A stretch of DNA of 64,000 nucleotides from Aporrectodea caliginosa (Eukaryota; Annelida; Clitellata; Crassiclitellata; Lumbricidae): the NCBI GenBank assembly GCA_020284085.1, contig JACEVL010000005.1:2147261-2211260 (forward strand). Direction: 5' to 3'. The position numbers and the translations under genes are program-made. The notes under the pieces are model-generated. The model worked only from the letters and a program-made list of their open reading frames with translations. It did not search any database and was not told where the DNA came from. Below are positions 7,641-17,390 of the stretch, piece after piece (within the stretch, counting starts at the first letter, position 1; each line of letters begins with the position of its first letter).

Positions 7641-8705
7641 TTATGTATCGTAAATGTATAATTGCATCACCTGAATTCCATTAAGAAGCCAAGCATCCTC
7701 TACTATCGTTAGTCTGTAATACTGATAAGCGGTCGTCGTCGAAATATTAAAAAATGTCGGAGCCGGTTGCGATAGTATCGCCTCATTCTTTGCGAATAAT
7801 GCCGTGAACGTTATTCCATCGTTACTCGCGGTGAGACTAATGCCCGGGCATTCCGTTCTAACTTTCAACGCGAATCTCCAAATTACGACCGGTTCGGGAC
7901 ATTTTATCTGTATCCAAGAGGTTGCACCTCTACCTCTAAACCAAGCCTCACCCGTTAGGAGATTGTTAAAAGCTCTGTACCCCTCGTGCCCAATGGTCGA
8001 ACTGGCGCTAACGACGAAACCGGTTAAACTATTATTAGCTTCCAAATTAGGAACGTATCCGACGCGGCACTTTTTCCGAGAATTATCGACGTATTGTTTA
8101 GTCGCCGCATCACCGGGACCATTAGGTTCACGGAGGCCCGTAATGTTAGCACCATGCATAAAGATGGACTTGTACACATTTATTTTAGAAGGAGGATTGC
8201 CGTCCATTGACTTAACCATCTCTAAGGCTGTTTCATTATTTATTTTAAAACGAAATCCATCCGTCGATTCCGATGTAATTGGTTGGTTTAATGTACCTAC
8301 TATTTTATTAGTCATACTACCCAACAACAACTGAAATTGTTTATTTCCTCTCAAATCCTTACACCCCAGCGTACGAAAGCCATCGCCGTTGACGTTTAGC
8401 AATAGATTACCCGTTATGATATCACCGGTCTTTGATACCTTCGTGGCGTCTCGTTCATCGATGTATGGCTTCGATACCCTCGTGGCGTCTACGTATTTTT
8501 TCGTAGTTAGATGATTATCTTCGGATGGAGTATACGTAGCTGATAAACCTTCGATAGAGTAGCCACCCATATTTAAATTTCCTGCGAAGGCGTTCGTTCC
8601 ATCTAGCCTTAGAAAAGAATTATTTATCTGAGTTAGCGTAACACCGCCGGCTACAACTCTCAGCGTAGAACCTGAGTCTGTATGACCAAATTTATCAACA
8701 GGCAT
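7641..8705 (-). CDS. Fibre-like attachment protein with discoidin-like C-terminal domain
   Basis: This intact 354-residue frame has repeated phage-fibre-type elements: LDGTNAFAGNLNMGGYSIEG near residue 35, TTKKYVD near 68 and GDAATKQYVD near 202. Such 'gain, N-L-M-G, then ATKxYVD' units form trimeric beta-fibres. From about residue 220 to the end the pattern changes to ASSTIGHEGYRAFNNL and SLTASNDGITF. This resembles F5/8 type C (discoidin) galactose-binding-like domains that bind sugars or lipids. The product is therefore probably the particle's host-attachment fibre. The start follows the AT-rich AAATATACG region at about 8712-8722. It lies in the minus-strand block with protease, HNH nuclease and polymerase. 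The domain call is by pattern only. Confidence 0.65.
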   Translation of the reverse strand: MPVDKFGHTDSGSTLRVVAGGVTLTQINNSFLRLDGTNAFAGNLNMGGYSIEGLSATYTPSEDNHLTTKKYVDATRVSKPYIDERDATKVSKTGDIITGNLLLNVNGDGFRTLGCKDLRGNKQFQLLLGSMTNKIVGTLNQPITSESTDGFRFKINNETALEMVKSMDGNPPSKINVYKSIFMHGANITGLREPNGPGDAATKQYVDNSRKKCRVGYVPNLEANNSLTGFVVSASSTIGHEGYRAFNNLLTGEAWFRGRGATSWIQIKCPEPVVIWRFALKVRTECPGISLTASNDGITFTALFAKNEAILSQPAPTFFNISTTTAYQYYRLTIVEDAWLLNGIQVMQLYIYDT

Positions 8706-8730
8706 GTTTTTTTAAATATACGATATATTA

Positions 8731-9162
8731 TTAATATAAATCGTTTATGATTTCTTGAAATTTACGACCATCGTTCATTATTTTCTTCAGCACGTATAGA
8801 CACAAATGACCGCAGAAGACTTCGTTGTCCGGCTGTATTCGTTCGCTGTTGTAGTATACAGGATCGCCTAAATATTTCAACAGTTCGGTAGGTGGAGGTA
8901 GACCGTAGCTGTCGAAATAAATTTTATCCTTACCGTTCTTAATCCAACACGTCCAATGGGTCCCTTTACCATTAGAATCGTCTAGATTAATATACCGCAC
9001 TCGTTCCGTCTAGGTTTTTTCGGCAGCTCGTCTCTTATAAAAACTCCTCTAAAATTATTTATGTTTAGTTTCTTAGCCGCTTCGATTAATTGTAAATTAG
9101 TTAACGGTTTATTAGGAAGAACTACGCCGCAGACGTCTACATTTTTTACAGTTTGAACTCAT
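8731..9162 (-). pseudogene. Adenain-type (C5) cysteine protease, frame broken twice
   Basis: This is the maturation protease of Polintons, adintoviruses and adenoviruses, which cuts capsid and core precursors at Gly-Gly sites. The C-terminal frame (8731-9000) carries GTHWTCW with the catalytic His, then YFDSYG with the Asp/Glu-position residue. The IQPDNEVFCGHLCLYVL segment has the Gln and the catalytic Cys. The N-terminal part is open in another frame from about 9140 to 9003 and encodes a FRGVFIRDELPKKPRRNECG stretch. I chose the ATG at 9162 because TATAAA abuts it. Frame switches lie in a six-base homopolymer run at 9142-9147 and near 9000. All three catalytic positions are preserved. Confidence 0.87.
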
Positions 9163-9170
9163 TTTATATT
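9163..9170 (-). promoter_or_regulatory. TATA-like box abutting the protease start
   Basis: On the minus strand AATATAAA directly precedes the ATG at 9162. The end of the upstream HNH gene is within 10 bp, so the box overlaps that gene's 3' end. Confidence 0.45.
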
Positions 9171-9859
9171 TCATCTAAATGTTTTAAGAAAGTAATCCGC
9201 TTTCACTTCCTGCATAACGTTTAGCCAGGGATCTATTTTGTTTGATTTTTGGATATTTTTAACCGGTGACAAAGGACGGATATTCATCCAATTCATAGCT
9301 TTTTGAAGTTCTTCTTCCTCGTCTAGCAAATTGAACGATGATATCGGTAGAACGTGATCGTGATGCCACGCCGAGCCATAGTTTTCCATCGTCATACCTT
9401 CTTCGAACTGAAATTTAATCCATTTGGTAAATATTTCAAAGTCGACGCCTATAAGTTGACGCGTAGTTTGCGATTTCGATTTACCTTTTAATGCATTACC
9501 AAGCCTACTCCTCAGATTTTTAAGTAGTTTAAATTCTGGGTCGTATAGCTTTCGAGCTTTAGAATACGCGTTATTATATTTATATTTACATTCTTTGCAT
9601 TCATTATCAAACCCGTCTTTACGACATCTATTTTTTACATATTCTAATACATTCTTTTCTTTTTTACAACAGCTGCAAACTTTTTTATCTTTTATTTCCC
9701 TCGTCTCTAGTCGTGAATATTTTAACCTAAGTTCCTTCGCTTTGATATTTTTACATATTTTACAACTAGAATAATACCCGCTCTTATTACTTTTATCTTA
9801 TGAAATTCAGTTAAGCTTTTTTCCATTTTGCATTTAGTACACACTTTAGAGACTTCCAT
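9171..9859 (-). pseudogene. HNH endonuclease with N-terminal CxxC zinc fingers, frame broken
   Basis: The C-terminal part carries GSAWHHDHVLPISSFNL, then NWMNIRPLSPVKNIQKSNK. This is an HNH nuclease core with the His-Asp-His site and the conserved N...N...N/K segment. The same frame is open upstream to about 9795. It encodes several CxxC pairs (CKICKN, CSCCKK and CKECK) that probably bind zinc, plus a GVDFEIFTKWIKFQFEEGM linker that typically precedes such HNH cores. The start at 9859 abuts TTATATAAA and begins MEVSKVCTKCKMEKSL, another CxxC, in a frame offset near 9797-9803. Relatives with CxxC repeats before an HNH core occur in large DNA viruses and phages. Its job here, whether genome processing or selfish homing, is unknown. 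Confidence 0.78.
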
Positions 9860-9868
9860 TTTATATAA
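9860..9868 (-). promoter_or_regulatory. TATA-like box abutting the HNH gene start
   Basis: On the minus strand TTATATAAA runs directly into the ATG at 9859, 14 bp after the stop-side end of the polymerase gene. Confidence 0.5.
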
Positions 9869-9881
9869 GTATATTTATTCT

Positions 9882-12800
9882 TTAAGTAGTTTTCAACGAA
9901 TAATGACCGTACGCTAAAGTGCTTATACCGTCTTGCTGAATCACTCTTTTGTCATCGTCGGCTGATAGAGCGACCTTATTAACTTCTTCGGTGTAGATTT
10001 CATGGTGATACGATCGTATAACATTCATCGTTCTCGATTGTTCTCTTTTCGTGAACAAACAGTTTTTATAATCTTCGTGCGTGATTGATTTCTTAACTAC
10101 AGACTTCTTTACGCCCTTGGCTTTCTTATAGTCCACTCCAGCCATCTTGTATGAATACAGTTTCGACCTCAATCCTACAAATTCTTCGATCTGTTTACCA
10201 GCCGCTTCGTCCTTAAACATACCGATAACTTTTTTATTCACTCCAGTTTCTATACCAGATGGATGGTCTTTTGGGTAATCGCTTGTGTCGAACCGGCTTC
10301 TAATGTCTGGAGCGATATCGGCATAGAAATCATCGGTCTTAATTTCATAAGCTAGCGAATCGGTATCCGTAAATAACAGTTTTGACCTATCTCCGTATTT
10401 CTTCTTAATGTAATTATAGTGAAAATCATACATTAGCGTTTTACTCAAATCTAAGATACACATTCCTAGATATATAGGCTTGTTATAATATAGCTTCGTT
10501 CTTTTCATATGAATCGCGATTAGGTTTTCATCAAAAATCGTTCGAGTGTCGTAGCTAGTTTTCGCCGCTAGTTTTATAGCTTGCTTTTCGCTGGAAACTA
10601 GTTTAATATCTACCCGATTCTCTATGTTTTCACAAGTTTTCCCAAACACACTATTGTTCATTAACTTGAAAAAGTCTTTCTCGAAATCGTTAGTTGCTCT
10701 AGTCCTCAAGCTGGTATTTAGATCGATATATTTTTTCAACCAGGCACTTTCTTCGAACTTAATTCCGCGATGAATTTTGGTTATCTTCAAGCCTAGGCTT
10801 TCGTACTGCTTTAAATTTTCGTAATGAACTATATACTTTACTTTATCGTTCAGGTTTGGAATAAGTTTAGGCACGGTTGAAGATTCAGGTGTAATGTTCT
10901 CAGGAGCGAGCGGGTAATCGTTATGAAGATCGTGCAAATCTCTCGAATATTCCAAGTCCACTTCTAAAATACTAGGCGTCGATCTCCAATCGTTTAGCTC
11001 GTCATCACTCATCCACTCGAACCCGTGAGTTGGTAGATTCTTTGACATAGCCCATCCGTAAAGATTATTAGCGTCAAGGTACGCTATAAACGACGAAGGC
11101 TTGCTGTCGTCAAACGAGGGCATGTACTTATTATTCGCCTGCCCATAACGATGCGAAATTGTGCTAACACCGCCTCTTATCCCGTGTTTAACCATTAGTA
11201 TCATATCGTAATCGCTTAATAATTCCAACTCTACTTCAGTCAACTTTAATGCGGCGTCCCATGCAAGACCCGGAGAAGTATAATACCAAGCGGGGTCGAG
11301 ACCGTAGTTCTCGCAGCACACGTCTCTAAAATTCTCAAAGACATCGGCGAGCAGGAGAACGTCGGATAGGTTATATAAATCGTGGTATTCTCGAAACGTT
11401 TTGAATCCGAATTCGTTCCATACCGTCCGTGCGTGGTCGTAGTCTTCGTCGCTAATGTCTGAGTCGTTAAAGTCTCGAATAGAATGCAGACTTTCGGCGG
11501 TAGTTCCGTTTCGTTCAGTCGATCGATGGTATCGACATAATCGTAGGGGTAGGCGCCTTTTCTTAACAAGAGATCGAGCTGATTACCCGAATAGTGCTTG
11601 CCTATATTTTTACACTGATCTTTGCTTAGGTTCCTCGATAATGCATCGAGACTGGAGGGCATGAATCTAAAACTATCTATGAAACGTAATTCGCGTTTAA
11701 CCTCTACTTCCTTGTTTTCTTTACCTACAAACTTATCGACCACAACTTCTCTGCTAAATGAAATGTACTTTTCTTCGTTACAAGGTATGCAATTAATCCT
11801 TTCGTTATCAGCGCCTCGTAGTTTCTTTACGAATAAATGAGCATCATAACAAGATAAATTATGGAACAGTACTGGGAAAAACTTGGGGACTTTATAGCTT
11901 AAATTACAACTGTTATGAGCCGCCCCTCTGAATTTACCTGTAAGATGGCAGTGGTCTCGAACTCGATCTTCGCCTAATTCGCCTTCGCAAATGTGGCAAA
12001 CGGTAGCCGAATCGTATAGCTCCTTGTCTTTCTTCCCGAATATCATTCGTTTTGGAAATTTAAATCGTTTGTAAATATCTTTTATATTCTCTATAAGAGT
12101 GTCTATAAATATTTGAGCTACATCATCGTCTTCGTTCTCCGCTGTAAACATTACGGGGTCTTGCGAATATAGGTCATCGTCGAAACATTTTATAAAATAA
12201 CAGAATGAACTCGGAACGTGTTTTTGGTATTTGTTAGTGTAGGATGTGTTAGGATCTGGTTGACAAGTGTCTATAGGTTTAATGAAGCTTTCAAAATCGG
12301 CGTACACTACGAAGGGGACTCTCATCTTTCTATAATAATTTTTAAAACTCAACATAGTTCCCGGTTCTGGTAGTTCTATCTTTTGCGCCTCGTGTTGGGA
12401 ACAGTACTCGGTATGCTTAGTAAGCGCTTCTATTCGTTGAAAACCGATTAAACATCGTCTACAATAGTGCATTGAATTTTTAGATTTCTCTGTGTGTTTC
12501 TTCATCAATCTGTTAAAATTCTTTATCCAACAATAATGCTTCTTTTCTCCGTCGGAAATAAGCAATAGATCTACATAGGTATCGCTTTCATGCTTAGATA
12601 TATATAATGGGTATAGTTTAACATCTTTCTCATAACCGAAGACATTAATACTAATGTTATTATTTCTCTCAAACCTACTTATCACATTAGCATCCGCCGC
12701 TACTGGGAATTCAATGCCGGACCAATTAAGTTCCTCAGACTGCTTGATTAATTCTTTCGTAATTCTTTCTGAATCTCTCTCAACAGGGTTTAAGGCTCTC

Positions 12801-13702
12801 GTGACGCACCACTTGAAACATTCTTCGTCTTCGTTCTTCATATTAATAATTCCCTTTTTACTCGCTAAACAGGTCGGTAGTGGAATGTAAGAACTTCCTT
12901 TCAACGGTTTATAAACAACCGTATCGATATCCAACTTCGCAACGGATTTAAACCTCCAATTACTACCTCGCATCTGATAACTCGCCATGCTCTCCTTAAT
13001 TTTATCCACTGCGCCGCTATATATTTCACCCACGTCGGTTGCGTCTAAAATAATCTCATTCTTCGATTTAAAATTAGGTTCAGCCTCGACTACTTCCCCA
13101 GATTTCATATCTACTTTCTCCATTACACACATAAGATTGAATTGAACTTTTACCCCTCGATTTTTCGTTAGCAGACTGACTACCCGCGGCCTTACAGCAT
13201 CGAGGAAAGATGTGACGTCGATTCCCTCAGTTCCTTCGATCGTGTATCGCTTAGTAAATCCCTTAATAGCATTCGCGGTCTCTAGGATTTCGAACTTCTT
13301 TTTATTGATTTTACTAAAAATACTCGAAATCTTTGACTTCAACGAGTCTAATTTTTCATTCACGGGTTTCTTTTCTCGAGGAGCTACGTAATTAACCAAC
13401 CAATCCGCAAAAGTGTTAAGTTTCGACCTTACCTCGTTCTTCACTTCAGTCAAAACATTATTAAAACGAGATTTCCAAGTATTAGATGGAGGTGTATACT
13501 TACCTGGAACAAGCGTTGGAACTTTGATGTCTGGAACTGGAGCGTCTAGAGGGTTGCTTTCACGTCCAGTCTTAACGCTTTGTGTAGGTCCAGACGATAC
13601 GAATGCCATGAGATCCGCTTTTCGCAGTCTTGAATAACCCTTCATACCTTTCTCTTTAGCGATACTTCGTAATTGTTTTACTGTATTCGTTTTGTATTCC
13701 AT
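9882..13702 (-). pseudogene. Protein-primed-type family B DNA polymerase (DNA_pol_B_2), frame broken twice
   Basis: I place the start at 13702, where TATATAAA abuts an ATG; the frame extends upstream to 13792. The N-terminus has a SAP-like helix motif (TVKQLRSIAKEKGMKGYSR). Further in are a C2H2 finger (about 12410-12470), exonuclease motif I YADFESF (about 12290), and an endonuclease-VII-like zinc module with CHIC and RDHCHLTGKFRGAAH (about 11905-12000). Exo II follows in FHNLSCYDAHLF (about 11850). After the break come Exo III-like YNLSDVLLLADVF, motif A YLDANNLYGWAM (about 11045-11080), motif B NNSVFGKT and motif C FTDTDS. All polymerase and proofreading motifs are therefore present. Two frame switches lie close together, near 11487-11493 and 11467-11471. 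The gene is the last before the element's right end, as usual for Polintons. Confidence 0.93.
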
Positions 13703-13710
13703 TTTATATA
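13703..13710 (-). promoter_or_regulatory. TATA-like box deciding the polymerase start
   Basis: On the minus strand TATATAAA abuts the ATG at 13702. It matches the boxes of the HNH, protease and several plus-strand genes, and is why this start is preferred over the upstream ATG at 13792. Confidence 0.5.
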
Positions 13711-13792
13711 CAGAAGATTTTTCTTTAAGTCCTTTCGTGAAATCAGAATTTGTATTCATTTTTAGAGTAGTATGCGGAATTTGTTTTTTCAC

Positions 13793-14115
13793 ATGAGCTT
13801 ATAGACCGACAACACGGGCCTATGATACTATGAGGATTGCCCGACCTATTACGCCATGTCAGCAGAACGCAGGAATTTCCACCAGTTTCATGCTGACTCA
13901 TCAACGCGCAGAAGCGGCTATTGGTTTCGTAGGAGGGTTGTGGTTATTACGCAATACGTAAAATCTAACCTAGGTTATTGCGTAATATTCCAGATATTTA
14001 CGCGGATGACTCAGGATCGATAACGCGGAGATTTCCGGCAGTTTAAAGAAACGGCTATTGTACACGCGCGCCTACGATTATTAATAACTTAGGTTATTGC
14101 GCAATACGTAAAATA
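13793..14115. repeat. Probable right terminal region of the Polinton element
   Basis: No coding sequence is visible. Two degenerate direct copies of a roughly 110-130 bp unit occur (about 13870-13990 and 14015-14110). Both contain GGCTATTG and end near a palindromic block with TTACGCAATACGTAAAAT and TTAGGTTATTGCGCAATA. Polintons end in long terminal inverted repeats; the partner end lies left of the window, so identity as the terminal repeat is inferred. The host-like sequence shared with 17.3 kb begins at about 14150. Confidence 0.45.
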
Positions 14116-14149
14116 ACAAGGAGTTCCTCACAATGTTGTCTGTTAGGGA

Positions 14150-15245
14150 TGCCTGACAAACACTTTCTTGGGTCTGGACTCCCAAAAATTGGGCAATCCT
14201 GAGGAATTTCATATTTCATTACCAGAATAGACTATAGCATTTGGTGAGGCCACGAAAGCAACAATAGTCGCTGCGTTGGTAATTCGGGAGGAGGCTAGAA
14301 TCCCCGCACAGTGTGTGGATTCGGGTGTTCGCAAACTGTGGAAGTTGTATGAACACAAATTTGTGCTGATTCAAGGAGTTACAGTTTGAGTTCGATTTAA
14401 TTAACTCTTTCAGTCATCATCTCCGCTATTTCTTCGAAGCGTGTCACTGAAGACATCGAGGCTGCTCTGGTAATACAATCTTATTTATCCACCTAATCCG
14501 CTATCCATGTAGCGTCTGGACAGGAAATCCTTCGACCACCAGACTCCACTGGAAGAGTATGTCACAAGGAGATCTTTAAAACTGCTTGATCTTTTTACCA
14601 TCCAGGGTCAAGAACAACCCACAGCCTTCCTATCAAAGTCCTTTACTCCCTGACCACTGGACCCTACTTCCCAGTCGATGAAGGCAAATGTCAAACTGTT
14701 GATGGTCGTCAATGACTGCGCAGAACGTGGAGTGGCTCTGATCCATTCTTACAATGATATACTAAGGATGAGTCACAGAAACAATACTTGCTGCAACTTG
14801 TCTCCAGTCATCGGACAAAATTTTCTGTTCCAACAAAGGCAAAATGAAATAATAGTAGGTTGCGGGTTTTCCAGCACTTCAATGACGGGATTTATGCAGA
14901 CTGGATTACTTCTTTAATTATCCAAAATTATATTTTATTACAAACGTAATGCAGCCTGACTAAGCAGTAACACTGCAGTATATATTTCTAAATTGGGCTG
15001 TTTATTTTTCAAAATAATAACTGACTTGAAAATAATTTATAACCGATTTGAAAAAAATCAAAATTATACATGTTTTTGACAAGTTCATACTATAATATGA
15101 TTATGGCAAAAAGTCGAAAAACATAGCGACCTCTAAACATAATCAAATCTTTCCAAAATTTTGCATACAGACTCATGTTTTCATGTGTAACAAGGGCAGC
15201 CTTGTGGAGCAATGTATTTCCAACTTTTAATTTTGTGGACCAGTC
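14150..15245 (+). repeat. Left arm of a large imperfect inverted repeat
   Basis: This roughly 1.1 kb segment is repeated in reverse complement at about 16230-17390. Shared blocks include the GGTGAGGCCACGAAAGCAAC region and the CTCCACTGGAAG region. The arm carries fragments of an unrecognised protein: 14678-14917 encodes MVVNDCAERGVALIHSYND, and 14200-14390 encodes WKLYEHKFVLIQGVTV in a broken frame. The family looks like a multicopy, transposon-like gene that I cannot name. Confidence 0.65.
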
Positions 15246-16230
15246 TAATATACATGTAGGCCCTACATGTAAGAATACTTCGCAGCAACACAATGGACGC
15301 TGTACTCGTTGACAGCGTGACTGCTGATTGGTTTTCCGAACAGTTAAAAAGAAATGTAATAACAGATAAAATTGTATTATTGAAAATAACACAATTTCCC
15401 ATAAATATCTCTCTGATTTAATGCGTAATCCTTTATCTACTACCTCGCTTCGTTCGCTGGGCGCTACGGACCGATTGGATCTTTGTGTCCCTCGGACCAG
15501 GACCGCTCTATTCCAACGTCGGGCGTTTGGTGTTGTAGTCCCTTCTTCTTGGAATGACCTCCCCTTCTTTGTAGGCAAAGCTATTATCTGTGGTCTCCTC
15601 CTCGTCTGCTCGTTGTTCAAAGACGTTTTCCTTTCCCCGGGGCTTCGGCACTGAGAGAGCCTCTGAATAGTCCATACTGCGAGAGGCGCTTTGTAAATGT
15701 AATGTAATATAACAAGACATTTATATAGCGCCACTTAAGAGTCTCACAGAAGCGCTCAACACGTGGCCATCAAACAGCTGAAAAATGCGTCTTTAAGAGT
15801 CGATAGAAAACCATGTAACCACATGCAGCATTAGTGGCACGCACACATGGCGGAAGAGTATTCCAGATCAGTGGCGCCGCAATCGAGAAGTCCCGACGAG
15901 CACGGGTGGTGGTTCGAAACGAAGGTACAATCAAGTCATTTCGCGAGGCAGACCGCAGAGCCCGCCGACCAGTTTGAGTGCCAACTGGAAGGCACAGTTC
16001 AGCAATGTAGTCCGGAGCAATACCAGTCGTAGCCTTCCAAGCCAGCGTAGCAATTTTGAATTTTACACGATCAGCAACTGGAAGCCAGTGTAAATGTCTA
16101 GATAAGATACGATACAATTATTGTTGCTGTGATGAATGATTCCTGACCTGCTTGTGTGGCGGCATCGCATCCACATATTTCGCCTGATAGCTTTTGTCTT
16201 TTAAAGCTTTCTATCATCCAGCCTATTAAC
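15245..16230. mobile_element. LINE remnants between the inverted-repeat arms
   Basis: Two non-LTR retrotransposon C-termini face each other. On the plus strand 15421-15660 encodes LRSLGATDRLDLCVPRTRTA followed by PSSWNDLP. On the minus strand 15770-16117 encodes LHWLPVADRVKFKIATLAWK, then ALRSASRNDL and APLIWNTLPP. Both patterns are the extreme C-terminal tail of CR1-like LINE reverse transcriptase proteins. At 15718-15760 a TATATAGCGCC hairpin-type 3' end is present. All are truncated. The segment 16140-16225 (GGCATCGCATCCACATATTT) is related to 53665-53745. Confidence 0.65.
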
Positions 16231-17390
16231 ATTAATGTGGTCCAAAAAATTAAAAGTTGGAAATGCATTGCTCCACAAGGCTGCCCCTTGTTACACATGA
16301 AAACATGAGTCTCTATGCAAAATTTTGGAAAGATTCGATTATATTTAGAGGTCGGTTTTTTTCGACTTTTTTATATAGGCCTAATATTATAGTTTGAACT
16401 TGTCAAAAAGCATGCATAATTCGATTTTTTTCAAATTAGTTATAATTTTTGTCAAGTCAGTTGTTATTTTGAACAATAAACATCCAAATTAGAAATAATT
16501 ATATGCCGCGGTATTACTGCCTTGTCAGGCTGCGTTAAGTTTGCAATGAAATGTAGTTTTCGATAATTAAAGAAATTACCCAGTCTGCATAAATCCCGTC
16601 ATTGAAGTGCTGGAAAACCCGCAACCCACTATTAGGCCTATTTCATTTTGCCTTCGTTGGAACAGAAAATTTTGTCCGATGACTGGAGACAAGTTGCAGC
16701 AAGTATTGTTTCTGTGACTCATCCTTAGTACATCATTGTAAGACTGGATCAGAGCCAATCCACGATCTGCGCAATCATTGATGACCATGGACAGTTTGAC
16801 ATTTGCCTGCATCGACTGGAAAGCAGGGCCCAAAGGCCAGAGAGCAGAAGGCTTCGATAAGAAGGTTTTGGCTTGTTCTTGATTCTGGGTAGTAAGAATA
16901 TTAAGCAGTTTTAAAGATCTCCTAGTGACATACGCTTCCAGTGGAGTCTGGTGGTCGAAGGATTTCCTGTCCAGACGCTACATGGATAGCGGATTACATG
17001 TAGGTGGATGAGTAAGATTGTATTACCAGAGTAGCCTCAATGTCTTAAATGACACGCTCATCAAAGGAAACGCGTGGTCATTAGGTGTTCGAAGAAATAC
17101 CAGAGATGACGACTAAAAGAGTTAATTTAAATCGACCTCAAACTGTTACTCCTTGAATCAGCACAAATCTGTGTTCATACAACTTCCACAGCTTGCCAAC
17201 ACCCGAATCTACACGCTGTGCGTGGATTCTAGCCTTCTCCCGAATTAACAACGCAGTGACTATTGTTGCTTTCGTGGCCTCACCAACTGGTAGTCCTTTC
17301 TGGTAATGAAACATGAAATTCCTCAGGATTGCCTCATATCTGGGATCAGAAAGAACTTGAAACAAGTGTTTTGCAGATGTTTTTAGTAAA
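16230..17390 (-). repeat. Right arm of the large imperfect inverted repeat
   Basis: This is the reverse complement of about 14150-15245, with small indels. Its open frames are longer than the left arm's. The minus frame 16576-16833 encodes VKLSMVINDCADRGLALIQS, and 17138-17365 encodes LSDPRYEAILRNFMFHYQKG and ends in VLIQGVTV. They are pieces of one unrecognised protein read toward the LINE core. A third partial copy of the arm's end (GCAGCCTTGTGGAGCA) lies at about 17540-17650 in left-arm orientation. Confidence 0.65.

Noticed and set aside
7804..8334. 176-codon plus-strand frame opposite the fibre gene
   Set aside because: It is antisense to a gene with clear fibre motifs and has no recognisable pattern.
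12654..12890. Plus-strand frames opposite the polymerase
   Set aside because: They are shadows of the polymerase coding strand.
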